64,000 nt of DNA from Flavipsychrobacter sp. GTDB lineage: Bacteria; Bacteroidota; Bacteroidia; Chitinophagales; Chitinophagaceae. A model generated the notes under the pieces. That model ran no database searches and was not told the origin of the DNA. It saw only the letters and a program-made list of their open reading frames with translations. The translations under genes were made by a program, and so were the position numbers. The stretch lies in NCBI GenBank assembly GCA_016786565.1, contig JAEUVY010000072.1, positions 1 through 64,000 on the forward strand, in the 5' to 3' direction. Each line of letters starts with the position of its first letter. Within the stretch, counting starts at the first letter, position 1. Below, piece by piece: positions 8,291 through 16,834 of this stretch.

Positions 8291-8959
8291 TTATTTCAAC
8301 TTGCCTGCGAAGACCTTTTTGAACTTATCTACTTTTGGACCTACCACAAACTGGCAATAAGGTTGGGTTTTGTTGTCATTGTAGTAGTTCTGGTGGTAGT
8401 CTTCGGCAATGTAGAATTTGCGGAAGGGTGCTATTTCGGTGACAATAGGGTTGCCGAACGCTTTTTCTTCATTGAGGCGGCGCTTGTACATCTCCGCTTT
8501 TTCACGTTGCTCATCGTTGTGCCAGAAGACAACAGAGCGGTATTGAGTGCCCACGTCGTTTCCCTGACGGTTGAGTGTGGTAGGATCGTGACAGGTCCAG
8601 AAGGCTGCCAACAGTTCGTCGAAGGTAATGACGGCAGGGTCGTAGTATACATTGCACACCTCGGCGTGGCCTGTTGTGCCGTTGCACACTTCTTTATAGG
8701 TCGGGTTATCGACGTGACCACCGCTAAAGCCCGATTCGACATGGCTTACACCTTTCAGTAATTGGAATTGTGCCTCAGTGCACCAATAGCAGCCGGCACC
8801 AAATGTTGCTATCTCTTCTTTGTGGGTTTTTGCTGTGTTGTTAGCAGTATTCATTTGTTTGAATGATTTTGAGTTGCGAAGATTGTCTTTTTGCGCGCAT
8901 GCCTGCAGTTGCAGGAGCAGTAGCAGCAAGGGTGCGGTAAACAGGATGAAGCGTTTCAT
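8291..8959 (-). CDS. msrA: peptide-methionine (S)-S-oxide reductase, lipoprotein form
   Basis: A 222-residue MsrA that reduces methionine-S-sulfoxide in oxidised proteins. The start at 8959 (MKRFILF) is preferred to one 13 codons upstream because it begins a signal sequence with a lipobox-like LQAC (Cys21), which places the enzyme in the envelope. The catalytic motif GAGCYWCTEAQF has the nucleophilic Cys57. Later conserved segments are present (GHAEVCNVYYDP, FWTCHDPTTLNRQGNDVGTQ up to YRS). There is no fused MsrB domain. Flanked by its own terminator. Confidence 0.93.
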   Translation of the reverse strand: MKRFILFTAPLLLLLLQLQACAQKDNLRNSKSFKQMNTANNTAKTHKEEIATFGAGCYWCTEAQFQLLKGVSHVESGFSGGHVDNPTYKEVCNGTTGHAEVCNVYYDPAVITFDELLAAFWTCHDPTTLNRQGNDVGTQYRSVVFWHNDEQREKAEMYKRRLNEEKAFGNPIVTEIAPFRKFYIAEDYHQNYYNDNKTQPYCQFVVGPKVDKFKKVFAGKLK

Positions 8960-9051
8960 AAAGAACAAATTTAGGGGTAGGGTGCGTGCAAATGCCAATA
9001 TGAAAATAGAGCACGTATATATTGTGTTTGTTTTAACAGTGTATGAACGTA

Positions 9052-9077
9052 CAAAGCCACCCCTCGGGGTGGCTTTG
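9052..9077 (-). terminator. aspS terminator hairpin
   Basis: A 12-bp perfect stem (CAAAGCCACCCC and complement, 2-base gap) lies 22 bp after the aspS stop. There is no clear U-tract on the minus strand; on the plus strand it is followed by T and A runs. Confidence 0.6.
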
Positions 9078-9098
9078 TTTAAAAAAATTACTTGTTTG

Positions 9099-10877
9099 CT
9101 ATTTTAATCCAAGCTCTTTTTTCTGTGCCTCATCGATATCTGATGGTGCGTCAAGCATTACATCTCGGCCGGCATTGTTTTTAGGGAACGCGATGTAGTC
9201 GCGGATGCTTTCCTGGCCACCGAGCAATGCGCAAAGGCGATCGAAGCCAAAGGCGATGCCGCCATGTGGTGGAGCGCCGTATTCGAATGCGCCCATCAGG
9301 AAGCCGAACTTCTCCTGAGCTTCTTCCTTGCTCATGCCGAGTGCAGCGAACATTTTTTCCTGAAGGTCGCGGTGGAAGATACGGATGGAACCGCCACCGA
9401 TCTCGGTGCCGTTAAGAACGATATCGTATGCGTTTGCCTTGATAGCGCCATACTTGCTGAGGTCGTTCATCCATTCAATATGGTCGGGCTTCGGAGAGGT
9501 GAACGGATGATGGCGTGCTACCCAGCGGTTGCCGTCCTCATCGTACTCAAACAACGGGAAGTCGATGACCCAGAGTGGTTTGTACACATCGGGGTTACGG
9601 AAGCCGAGGCGGTTGCCCATTTCAAGGCGCAGTTCGCTCATCGCCTTACGGGTACGCGTTTCGTTGCCGGCCAGCATTAGTATCAGGTCTCCTGCTTTTG
9701 CATTGCAGAAGGTAGCGATAGCTTTCAGTTTGTCTTCGGTAAAGAACTTATCTACACTGCTCTTGAAAGTGCCGTCAGTATTGCATTTGATGTACACAAG
9801 GCCGCTCATGCCTATCTGAGGGCGCTTTACCCATTCAGTGAGTTCATCAAGTTGCTTGCGTGTATATTCGCTGCAGCCGGGTGCTGCGATGGCGAGTACG
9901 GTTTCAGCATTGTTGAAAACAGGGAATTCGCCCTGCCAGAGCGCTGTGGTGTCGGTAGCATCGTTGCGATCGGCAGCAATCGGCGTTTTGATGTTGCCAA
10001 TGGTCATTTCAAAACGAATGTCCGGTTTGTCGTTGCCATAAAACCACATAGACTCGTCCCAGGTCATACGTGGGAACGCTTCGGTGATCTCCACACCTTT
10101 CACATCTTTGAAGACGTGTTTGAACAGGCCTTCAAAGGTATTTAGGATATCTTCCTGCTCTACGAAACTCATTTCGCAGTCGACCTGAGTGAATTCGGGC
10201 TGACGGTCGGCACGGAGGTCTTCATCGCGGAAGCATTTTACTATCTGGTAGTAACGGTCGTAACCGCTCACCATAAGAAGTTGTTTGAACGTCTGCGGAC
10301 TTTGCGGAAGGGCATAATACTGGCCTTCGTTCATGCGGCTTGGCACCACGAAATCGCGGGCTCCTTCAGGCGTACTGCGAATTAGGAACGGTGTTTCAAT
10401 ATCCCAAAACCCTTGCGTGTCCAGGTAGTTGCGCACCGAACGATTGACGCGGTAGCGGAGCTCGAGGTTGCGGCGCAGGGTAGGGCGACGTAGGTCGAGG
10501 TAGCGGTACTTCATACGCAGTTCATCGCCACCATCGGTATCTTCTTCTATGGTGAATGGAGGTGTGGCGGCACTATTCAGAATGGTGTATTCTGTTATTT
10601 CCACTTCTATATCGCCGGTGGGGATCTTGCCGTTTTTGCTGGTACGCTCCACCACTTTCCCTTTAGCCTGTATCACAAATTCGCGACCGATAGGCTGGCG
10701 GTCGAGCGTGGGATTGAGTTGCTCGTTGAAGTAGAGCTGGGTAATGCCGTAGCGGTCGCGCAGGTCGGTAAAGGTGATGCTGCCGAATTTGCGTACTGTT
10801 TGCACCCAGCCTGCCAGTGTTACTTCGGTGCCGATATGTTGCATGCGGAGTTCGCCGCACGTATGAGAACGATACAT
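9099..10877 (-). CDS. aspS: aspartyl-tRNA synthetase
   Basis: A 592-residue class IIb aminoacyl-tRNA synthetase, close to the usual bacterial length (about 590). An N-terminal OB-fold anticodon-binding domain (about 1-110, with [20 protein letters not shown]) is followed by the catalytic core. Class II motif 2 is [18 protein letters not shown] and motif 3 is [10 protein letters not shown] near the C-terminus. The bacterial GAD insertion lies between them (about 300-420). Cytoplasmic; charges tRNA-Asp. Transcribed divergently from batB across a 183-bp gap. Confidence 0.96.
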   Translation of the reverse strand: MYRSHTCGELRMQHIGTEVTLAGWVQTVRKFGSITFTDLRDRYGITQLYFNEQLNPTLDRQPIGREFVIQAKGKVVERTSKNGKIPTGDIEVEITEYTILNSAATPPFTIEEDTDGGDELRMKYRYLDLRRPTLRRNLELRYRVNRSVRNYLDTQGFWDIETPFLIRSTPEGARDFVVPSRMNEGQYYALPQSPQTFKQLLMVSGYDRYYQIVKCFRDEDLRADRQPEFTQVDCEMSFVEQEDILNTFEGLFKHVFKDVKGVEITEAFPRMTWDESMWFYGNDKPDIRFEMTIGNIKTPIAADRNDATDTTALWQGEFPVFNNAETVLAIAAPGCSEYTRKQLDELTEWVKRPQIGMSGLVYIKCNTDGTFKSSVDKFFTEDKLKAIATFCNAKAGDLILMLAGNETRTRKAMSELRLEMGNRLGFRNPDVYKPLWVIDFPLFEYDEDGNRWVARHHPFTSPKPDHIEWMNDLSKYGAIKANAYDIVLNGTEIGGGSIRIFHRDLQEKMFAALGMSKEEAQEKFGFLMGAFEYGAPPHGGIAFGFDRLCALLGGQESIRDYIAFPKNNAGRDVMLDAPSDIDEAQKKELGLK

Positions 10878-11039
10878 ATAATATGTGTATTAGAGGAGTG
10901 CGAAGATAGTTATTAAAACGGAGTAGATGGATGGAGGATGACAACCGGGAACAGACAGGTGCTCCGTATAGTTTTCGGATTCTTGTTAAAGAAAATCAAA
11001 ATCACATTTTTTTGTCGAACAATGTATAGTTTGCCCGAT

Positions 11040-11047
11040 TAAATTTG
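11040..11047 (+). promoter_or_regulatory. -7 promoter element of batB
   Basis: TAAATTTG matches the Bacteroidota -7 consensus TAnnTTTG, 13 bases before the batB ATG. A TTTG at 11011-11014 could be the -33 element, but its 25-base spacing is slightly long. Confidence 0.5.
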
Positions 11048-11060
11048 CGGTTCTGATATT

Positions 11061-12083
11061 ATGTTCCAGTTTCAACATATCAACTACCTGTATGCGCTGG
11101 CATTGCTGCCGGTGTTGGTGGTCCTTTTCCTGAGTGTTACCTACTGGCGCAAGCGCAAGTTGCAAAAGCTGGGCAATGAGGACCTCATAGGCAGCCAGAT
11201 ACAAGGATATATTGCCGGACGCAGTACCTTCAAATTCATATTGCAGGTGTCGGCTTTCTTTTTTTTAGTGGTAGGTTGGGCTAACCTGCGCATGGGAGAC
11301 AAAACCGAGAAGACCGAGCGGAAAGGAGTGGACGTGGTGGTTGCGCTTGACGTAAGTAAGAGTATGCTGGCAAAGGACCTGCAGCCGGACAGGCTGACAC
11401 GTGCCCGTCAGCTGATCATGAGGCTTACGGACAAGATGAAGAACGATAGGGTGGCACTGATAGTTTTTGCCGGTAAGGCATATATGCAGGTGCCGCTGAC
11501 GGTGGATTATGCAGCAGTGAAGATGATCCTTCAGAATGTGGGGCCTGAGATCGTGCCAACGCAAGGCACGGTTATATCTGATGCCATAAAGATGGGTATG
11601 GAGTCATTTACCCGAAACGAGAGGAAATTTAAGTCGCTTATTGTTATTTCTGACGGTGAGGACCACGACGAGCAGGCGATAGAAGCAGCGCGGCAGGCTG
11701 CGGAGGAAGGTGTAGTGATACATACCGTGGGTGTGGGATCGCCGCAAGGAAGTACGCTGTATGACCCTGACACCAAGTCGGTGAAGTTGGATGAGAACGG
11801 TACGCCTGTGGTGAGCAAGTTGAATGAAGATGCGCTGCGTGCGATAGCCGGAGCGGGACGGGGTTCCTACAGTCTGCTGCAGAATACCGATGACGTTGCC
11901 GAGCGGCTCAATTCTTCACTCGAGAGTATGGAGCAGAAGAATCTGGGAACGATGATGTTCACTGATTTTACAAGTTATTTTCAATATTTCCTGTTTGCCG
12001 GATTTATTCTGCTGGTTGCAGAGTGGATGTTGCCCGGAGCAAAAAGGAAGAACAAAAAGAAGTTAAATGAATCGGCTGCATGA
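11061..12083 (+). CDS. batB: BatB-like von Willebrand factor A membrane protein
   Basis: A 340-residue protein with two N-terminal membrane segments (about 8-27 and 58-75), a VWA domain, and a C-terminal membrane segment (about 305-325). The MIDAS metal site is visible: DVSKS at 97-101, a TQGT loop, and SDGEDHD. This is the BatA/BatB layout; the TPR gene that overlaps it is BatC-like, which favours BatB. Bat proteins act in the envelope, often with a MoxR ATPase, in stress tolerance. Neither moxR, batA nor batD is nearby, so this is a detached pair. Confidence 0.85.
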   Translation: MFQFQHINYLYALALLPVLVVLFLSVTYWRKRKLQKLGNEDLIGSQIQGYIAGRSTFKFILQVSAFFFLVVGWANLRMGDKTEKTERKGVDVVVALDVSKSMLAKDLQPDRLTRARQLIMRLTDKMKNDRVALIVFAGKAYMQVPLTVDYAAVKMILQNVGPEIVPTQGTVISDAIKMGMESFTRNERKFKSLIVISDGEDHDEQAIEAARQAAEEGVVIHTVGVGSPQGSTLYDPDTKSVKLDENGTPVVSKLNEDALRAIAGAGRGSYSLLQNTDDVAERLNSSLESMEQKNLGTMMFTDFTSYFQYFLFAGFILLVAEWMLPGAKRKNKKKLNESAA

Positions 12084-12852
12084 TCATATGGCTATAACGG
12101 TGTACCAAACACTGCGCATACCATTGGTGCTGTGCGTGGCGTTACTTTTGATATTGACCGGGGCAGGTAAAGCCACCGGGCAGGTGAGCAGGCTGATCAA
12201 TACGGGCAATTCGCTCTATGGTCAGAAGCGGTATAAAGAGGCGGCTGCAGACTATGCAAAAGTCGTTGCCAAGAAACCCAATTATACGCCGGCGCTTTTT
12301 AATCTTGGGAATAGTCTTTACCAGCAAAAGCAATTCGATTCATCGCGCAGTGTGATGGAAAGGACTGCTAAAGTAGCATCTTCAAACGGAGATAAGGCTG
12401 CTGCAAACTACAACATAGGTAACACCTATATGTCGCAACAAAAGTGGGACGAGGCGATAGAGAGTTACAAGAAGACCCTGCGCGCTAATCCGCAGGATGC
12501 TGACGCTAAGTACAATCTATCTTATGCCGAGCAAATGAAGAAGAAGCAGGAACAGCAAGACAAGGATAAGAAAGATAAGGACAAGGATAAAGACAAGAAG
12601 GACGATAAAAACAAGCAGGACCAGGACGATAAGAACAAGGACAAAAAAGACGATAAAGACCAGCAGAAAAAGGACGAAGAGAATAAAGACAAGAAGGACG
12701 AAAAAGATCAGCGTCCGCAGGGGCAGCCCAGCAAATTATCGGAGAAGCAGGCAGAGCAATTGTTGAATGCATTGCAGCAGGAAGAGAAGAAACTGCAGGA
12801 CAAAATGAAGAAGGAAAAGGGAGCGCCGGTGCGCATGCAGAAGGACTGGTAA
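12067..12852 (+). CDS. batC: BatC-like TPR protein with Lys/Asp-rich tail
   Basis: A 261-residue exported TPR protein. The first ATG (12067) overlaps batB by 17 bases; an ATG at 12088, four bases after the batB stop, gives a cleaner signal peptide (ending KATGQ), so the true start is open. Three TPR motifs follow (NTGNSLYGQKRYKEAAADYA, FNLGNSLYQQKQFDSSRSVM, YNIGNTYMSQQKWDEAIESY). Residues of about 158-215 are a very low-complexity run of K, D, Q, E and N, then a short helical tail. The partner of BatB; ends before a strong terminator. Confidence 0.85.
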   Translation: MNRLHDHMAITVYQTLRIPLVLCVALLLILTGAGKATGQVSRLINTGNSLYGQKRYKEAAADYAKVVAKKPNYTPALFNLGNSLYQQKQFDSSRSVMERTAKVASSNGDKAAANYNIGNTYMSQQKWDEAIESYKKTLRANPQDADAKYNLSYAEQMKKKQEQQDKDKKDKDKDKDKKDDKNKQDQDDKNKDKKDDKDQQKKDEENKDKKDEKDQRPQGQPSKLSEKQAEQLLNALQQEEKKLQDKMKKEKGAPVRMQKDW

Positions 12853-12879
12853 ATCAAAGCCTATCGATCATAAAATTGA

Positions 12880-12918
12880 AACAGCAGACACGAAAATGTG
12901 TCTGCTGTTTTTGTTTTT
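12880..12918 (+). terminator. bat operon terminator
   Basis: A 12-bp perfect stem (AACAGCAGACAC, GAAAAT loop, complement) is followed by TTTGTTTTT, a classic rho-independent terminator 27 bp after batC. Confidence 0.85.
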
Positions 12919-12997
12919 CAGCGCACCGAATTGGTGCGTATTTTATGTGGGCGTTACATGCAACGATGTGATGTTGAAAATGAGATAATCACATTAT

Positions 12998-13006
12998 TGT
13001 GGATAA
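12998..13006 (-). promoter_or_regulatory. DnaA-box match
   Basis: TTATCCACA on the minus strand, identical to the strong DnaA box consensus, in an intergenic region next to an AT-rich tract. Confidence 0.45.
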
Positions 13007-13118
13007 CTTGTCAACATCTTTGAAGGTGTATTTAAAAAAAGAGATAAATAATTTTTTAGTGGAAAATTTTCTTTTTAATATTGTGTAAGGATTGTGCTTA
13101 CTAACCCATCCTTTATAG

Positions 13119-13153
13119 AGCCCGGCAGCCCACAACCTCGCCGGGCTTTTTTT
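13119..13153 (+). terminator. orphan rho-independent terminator
   Basis: AGCCCGGC (13119-13126) pairs with GCCGGGCT (13140-13147) and is followed by a run of seven T. The bat operon already ends at 12918, so this terminator implies an unannotated plus-strand transcript between about 12920 and 13153. Confidence 0.7.
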
Positions 13154-13260
13154 ATGCACCTACCTGAAAGTGCATGCTGTAGCGGTTTTCAGCCTACATA
13201 GTGTTTCTTCAACTCTCTTTGTTCGTGTGAATTTTCAGAATTGCCAATTTGTGTGAGAAC

Positions 13261-13298
13261 AAAAAAAGAGCAGCATCGGTTTGTTGATGCTGCTCTTT
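13261..13298 (-). terminator. pepA-pdxA operon terminator
   Basis: A 13-bp perfect stem (AAAGAGCAGCATC and complement, 8-base loop) is followed on the minus strand by a run of T. It lies about 80 bp after the pdxA stop. Confidence 0.8.
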
Positions 13299-13362
13299 GT
13301 TCTTGTGAAAATTGTTTGCCGATCGCGGTGTGCTGAATAATTCACTTTGTGTTTTCTGTGAG

Positions 13363-13371
13363 TTATTCACA
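13363..13371 (+). promoter_or_regulatory. second DnaA-box match
   Basis: TTATTCACA fits TTATNCACA. It also forms the right half of a TGTGA-N5-TCACA inverted repeat (13357-13371). It lies just past the pdxA stop, within its 3' untranslated region, so it may be coincidental. Confidence 0.3.
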
Positions 13372-13378
13372 AACGTCA

Positions 13379-14452
13379 CTACGCGCTTTCGGTTCGTTCT
13401 TTTTCTATCTTACCACGACGTAGCGGGTTGGCAGTATTCTCGGCATGCTGTTCGCGTTGACGCAGAAGGTCAAGTGCCTGGAAGACTGCCTCGCGGAACG
13501 ATGAAGGATCTGCGATGTCTTTACCTGCAATGTCGAAGGCAGTACCATGGTCGGGCGATGTGCGGATGATGGGAAGACCTGCGGTGTAGTTCACACCTTC
13601 GCCCTTCGCCAGTGCTTTGAATCCTACGAGTCCCTGGTCGTGATACATTGCCAGCACCGCATCGAATTGTGTATAGCTGCTGTTGGCAAAAAATGCATCA
13701 GCACTATATGGTCCGAATACTATAGCATCTTTCTGTTTAAAGCTTTCTATGAGCGGACGAATGATGGTCTGTTCTTCAGAACCTATCTGCCCCTCATCGC
13801 CTGCGTGCGGGTTGAGACCCAGGATAGCAATGCGTGGTTTGTCAATTCCAAAGTCTTTGATCAGTGACTCGCGCAGGATGCTGATCTTTCCCAGCAGCAG
13901 TTCCTTTGTTATGGATGACGCGATCTTTGAAACAGGTATGTGCTCGGTTGCCAGTGCAACGCGGAGTGAATTGCTATAAAGGATCATCAGTACATCCTTT
14001 GCCCCGAATTTGTCCTTAAAGAAAGGAGTGTGCCCCGTGTAGGGGAAGTCGGGCAGGTTGGTGTTGCTCTTATGAATGGGAGCGGTGACAATAGCATCAA
14101 GCTGACCATCTTTCAGGCACTGAGTGGCCACCATCAGAGAGCGAATGGCATATTTACCACCCGCATCTGTAAGCACACCAGGCTGCAATGGTACCTCATC
14201 TTCCCAGCAGTTGAAAACGTTTACCTGTTTTGCGTTGAGTTTAGTAAGGTCTTTTGTGCTGTTAAAGTTGATCGTTACCTCAGGAGACAATTTCCTATAG
14301 AAATTGATCACCTTGTTGGAAGAAAAGATCACGGGTGTGCAGAGTTCGAGGATGCGGTTGTCTGAAAACGTTTTGATAATGACTTCAGTTCCTATTCCGT
14401 TCAGGTCGCCGGTGGTGATGCCTATGACCGGTTTTTCGCTATTAGTTTGCAT
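13379..14452 (-). CDS. pdxA: 4-hydroxythreonine-4-phosphate dehydrogenase
   Basis: A 357-residue PdxA, the cytoplasmic NAD-dependent enzyme of DXP-dependent pyridoxal phosphate synthesis. Visible signatures are GITTGDLNGIGTEV at the N-terminus, TAPIHK, the metal-ligand regions around FPYTGHTPFF, AMYHDQGLVGFK and RTSPDHGTAFD, and the substrate loop GLNPHAGDEGQIG. The length is slightly above the E. coli enzyme. It lies 29 bp downstream of pepA on the same strand, probably in one transcript. Confidence 0.95.
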   Translation of the reverse strand: MQTNSEKPVIGITTGDLNGIGTEVIIKTFSDNRILELCTPVIFSSNKVINFYRKLSPEVTINFNSTKDLTKLNAKQVNVFNCWEDEVPLQPGVLTDAGGKYAIRSLMVATQCLKDGQLDAIVTAPIHKSNTNLPDFPYTGHTPFFKDKFGAKDVLMILYSNSLRVALATEHIPVSKIASSITKELLLGKISILRESLIKDFGIDKPRIAILGLNPHAGDEGQIGSEEQTIIRPLIESFKQKDAIVFGPYSADAFFANSSYTQFDAVLAMYHDQGLVGFKALAKGEGVNYTAGLPIIRTSPDHGTAFDIAGKDIADPSSFREAVFQALDLLRQREQHAENTANPLRRGKIEKERTESA

Positions 14453-14481
14453 GTTGGCTGTTAGTTGTGAGTGTTACGAAG

Positions 14482-15918
14482 TTATGCCTTATTATAATGG
14501 CCAAGGAAGTCGAGCAACATACGAAGGCCGAATGCGGTGCCACCGATCGGCATGTAAGCTTTCCTTGCAGTGAAGAATGATACACCGGCAATGTCGAAGT
14601 GCATCCATGGGTAGTCGGTAAAATGTTCCAGGAATTTTCCGGCTGTGATTGCCCCTCCGGTTGCACCGCCTACGTTCTTGAGGTCGGCGATATCGGATTT
14701 GATCTGATCACCATATTCGTCCCACAGCGGATATTCCACGAGGCGTTCGTATTGCCTCATGCCGCTTTCGCGGAAGGCCGAGCGCACCTCATCGGCAGCA
14801 GTACCCATACACACAATGCCATGTTCGCCCACTGCGGCAGAGGCTGCGCCCGTAAGCGTAGCGAAGTCTATCACCAATTCGGGTTTGTAGCGTTTTGCCC
14901 ACTGGAGTGCATCCGCGAGTATCATACGGCCTTCAGCGTCGGTGTTCAGCACTTCCACTGTAGATCCGCTATACATCCTGATAACGTCACCAGGGGTGTA
15001 GGCTTCCTCACCCGGACGGTTGTCAGTAGCCGGAACCAGTGCTATGATGTGCAACGGTAATTGCATTTTGGCAATAGCATACATAGAAGATGCTACCAAT
15101 GCCGCACCGCTCATGTCGCTTTTCATGCGGTCCATAGAGTTTGCAGTTGGTTTCAGGGACAGTCCGCCTGTGTCGTACACCACACCTTTACCAACCAGTA
15201 CTATCGGTTTTTTGTTGAGTGCTTTTTTGGGCACGTACTCCATTATAGTGAACGTGGGTGGTTGTTTGCTTCCGGCATTTACCGAAAGCAGGCCGCCCAT
15301 CTTTTCTTTCACTATTCTTGCTTTGTTGAGCACAGTTACTTTGAAACCGGCTTCTTTGCCCATAGCGGCTATTTCTTTGGCGAGTTGTTCTGCCGACAAG
15401 TAGTTAACCGGTTCGTTTACCAGCGTGCGTGCTTTGTATATGGCATCAACCGTTATTTTCAGTTGTGCTACATCTTTTACTGTTGCAGAATCTTTTGTTA
15501 TGGAGATACTGGTGAGTGAGTGTGTCAGTTTTTTTGCTTCAGTACGGTACTTCAGGAACTGATAGTTTGCCAATGCGAGACCTTCGGTAACGAGGAGAGC
15601 TGCATTTGCCACTTTAGTGAGGTTTGATACCGTTACTTCTTTCAGTTTGTGCCTGTTGCAGAGTAGTTGCAGTTCGGCACCCGCTTTTCTGAGCGATTCT
15701 GCAGACTGCCAGTCGGTCTTTTTTGCTCTCAGTAAAACAATGAAAGCAAAACCGCTGTAATGGTTCAGCGTTGCGATATTTTGCTCTGCGCCGAAAACAG
15801 ACTCGGCATAATGTGTCTGTTCGGTGGTCAATCCGGGTATAGAAGCCAGGTTTTTAATGTCGTCTATGATCCACGCTCTGTCGTGGGCTGATGGTCTTTG
15901 CGCTATTTTGATATCCAT
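14482..15918 (-). CDS. pepA: leucyl aminopeptidase (M17 family)
   Basis: A 478-residue M17 metallo-aminopeptidase with two active-site metal ions, releasing N-terminal residues from peptides in the cytoplasm. The catalytic C-terminal domain has GKGVVYDTGGLSLKP, DRMKSDMSGAALV and the signature NTDAEGRMILADAL, which supply the Lys, Asp and Glu ligands. The N-terminal ~170 residues are the more variable macro-like domain. First gene of a likely pepA-pdxA unit; divergent from rsmA across 154 bp. Confidence 0.95.
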   Translation of the reverse strand: MDIKIAQRPSAHDRAWIIDDIKNLASIPGLTTEQTHYAESVFGAEQNIATLNHYSGFAFIVLLRAKKTDWQSAESLRKAGAELQLLCNRHKLKEVTVSNLTKVANAALLVTEGLALANYQFLKYRTEAKKLTHSLTSISITKDSATVKDVAQLKITVDAIYKARTLVNEPVNYLSAEQLAKEIAAMGKEAGFKVTVLNKARIVKEKMGGLLSVNAGSKQPPTFTIMEYVPKKALNKKPIVLVGKGVVYDTGGLSLKPTANSMDRMKSDMSGAALVASSMYAIAKMQLPLHIIALVPATDNRPGEEAYTPGDVIRMYSGSTVEVLNTDAEGRMILADALQWAKRYKPELVIDFATLTGAASAAVGEHGIVCMGTAADEVRSAFRESGMRQYERLVEYPLWDEYGDQIKSDIADLKNVGGATGGAITAGKFLEHFTDYPWMHFDIAGVSFFTARKAYMPIGGTAFGLRMLLDFLGHYNKA

Positions 15919-16060
15919 GCTATAAAATTAGAAAAATATAGCGGCGAAGGTAAGTTAAAAGGATGCATTTACTATTTGTTATATAATCAGTGATAGCACA
16001 GGTGCCTGTTTGCCTTGCAGCGGCGCATGAAAATGGTAGCTCAGATAGGGAAGCAATCAG

Positions 16061-16068
16061 TACTTTTG
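16061..16068 (+). promoter_or_regulatory. -7 promoter element of rsmA
   Basis: TACTTTTG matches TAnnTTTG and ends four bases before the rsmA ATG, which suggests a leaderless or near-leaderless mRNA. No clear -33 TTG is seen at the usual distance. Confidence 0.45.
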
Positions 16069-16072
16069 TTGC

Positions 16073-16834
16073 ATGTACACGCTGAAGAAAAGTCTAGGGC
16101 AGCATTTTCTGCACGACGAGAATATGTGCAAGAAGATAGTAGGGTTTGTAACCCGCACCGAAGGCATGCAATTGCTGGAGGTGGGACCCGGAGGCGGCGC
16201 GCTCACCAAGTATCTGCTGGATTGGGAAGGCGTGCAATACAAGGCCATAGAGGTAGATCAAGAAAAGGTTGAGTACCTGAACAAGACTTACCCTGCTATA
16301 AACGGCAAGATCATACTGAAAGACATTCTGAAGGCGGACGTGCCTTTTGAGGGGCAATTCTCTGTGATCGGCAACTTCCCTTACAACATCTCGTCGCCCA
16401 TTTTGTTCAAGGTGCTGGAATGGGAGCCGCAGGTAGATGAGGTCATTGGAATGTTTCAGAAAGAGGTGGCACTAAGGGTGGCTTGTGGCCCCGGTAGCAA
16501 GGTATACGGTATCCTGAGCGTGTTGATGCAGGCGTTTTTTAAAGTAGAATACCTGGTGGATGTGCACGAGAACTGCTTTACGCCCCCGCCAAAGGTGAAG
16601 AGTGGCGTGCTGCGCTTTACTAATCAGAAAAACCCCTTCGGGATTGAAAATAAGAGGCGTTTTATTGTACTGGTGAAGGCTGCCTTCAATCAACGCAGGA
16701 AGACGCTCCGCAACGCTTTGAAGGGAACAATCCCAACAGAGAGAATGACGGATGATCCGGTATTTGATAAACGCGCTGAACAATTATCTGTAGCTGATTT
16801 TGTGACTCTATACAAGAACTATGGACAAAACTGA
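16073..16834 (+). CDS. rsmA: 16S rRNA (adenine1518/1519-N6) dimethyltransferase
   Basis: A 253-residue KsgA/RsmA that dimethylates two adenines in the 3' hairpin of 16S rRNA during small-subunit maturation. It begins with the family's SLGQHFLHDE, then SAM-binding motif I LEVGPGGGALTKYL, and the catalytic motif IV NFPYNISSPILF. The C-terminal domain carries the typical FTPPPKVKSGV and NQRRKTLRNAL. It overlaps the next gene by 14 bases, indicating translational coupling. Confidence 0.96.
   Translation: MYTLKKSLGQHFLHDENMCKKIVGFVTRTEGMQLLEVGPGGGALTKYLLDWEGVQYKAIEVDQEKVEYLNKTYPAINGKIILKDILKADVPFEGQFSVIGNFPYNISSPILFKVLEWEPQVDEVIGMFQKEVALRVACGPGSKVYGILSVLMQAFFKVEYLVDVHENCFTPPPKVKSGVLRFTNQKNPFGIENKRRFIVLVKAAFNQRRKTLRNALKGTIPTERMTDDPVFDKRAEQLSVADFVTLYKNYGQN

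Larger units (their letters stand above)
12919..13260. other. non-coding gap with DnaA box and AT-rich tract
   Basis: No gene is visible here. It contains a perfect DnaA box TTATCCACA on the minus strand (12998-13006). Directly beside it is an AT-rich tract of about 60 bases (13027-13086), then an orphan terminator (13119-13153). A second TTATNCACA match (TTATTCACA, 13363-13371) lies just outside. The layout could be a replication-origin element or the site of a small RNA; neither is proven. Confidence 0.35.

Noticed and set aside
8159-8761. 200-codon open frame antisense to msrA
   Set aside because: The msrA motifs on the other strand are clear; this is a shadow.
12541-12720. Lys/Asp-rich tract of batC as a nucleotide repeat or CRISPR-like array
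   Set aside because: The repeats are irregular AAG/GAC codons within a continuous frame, not spaced direct repeats.
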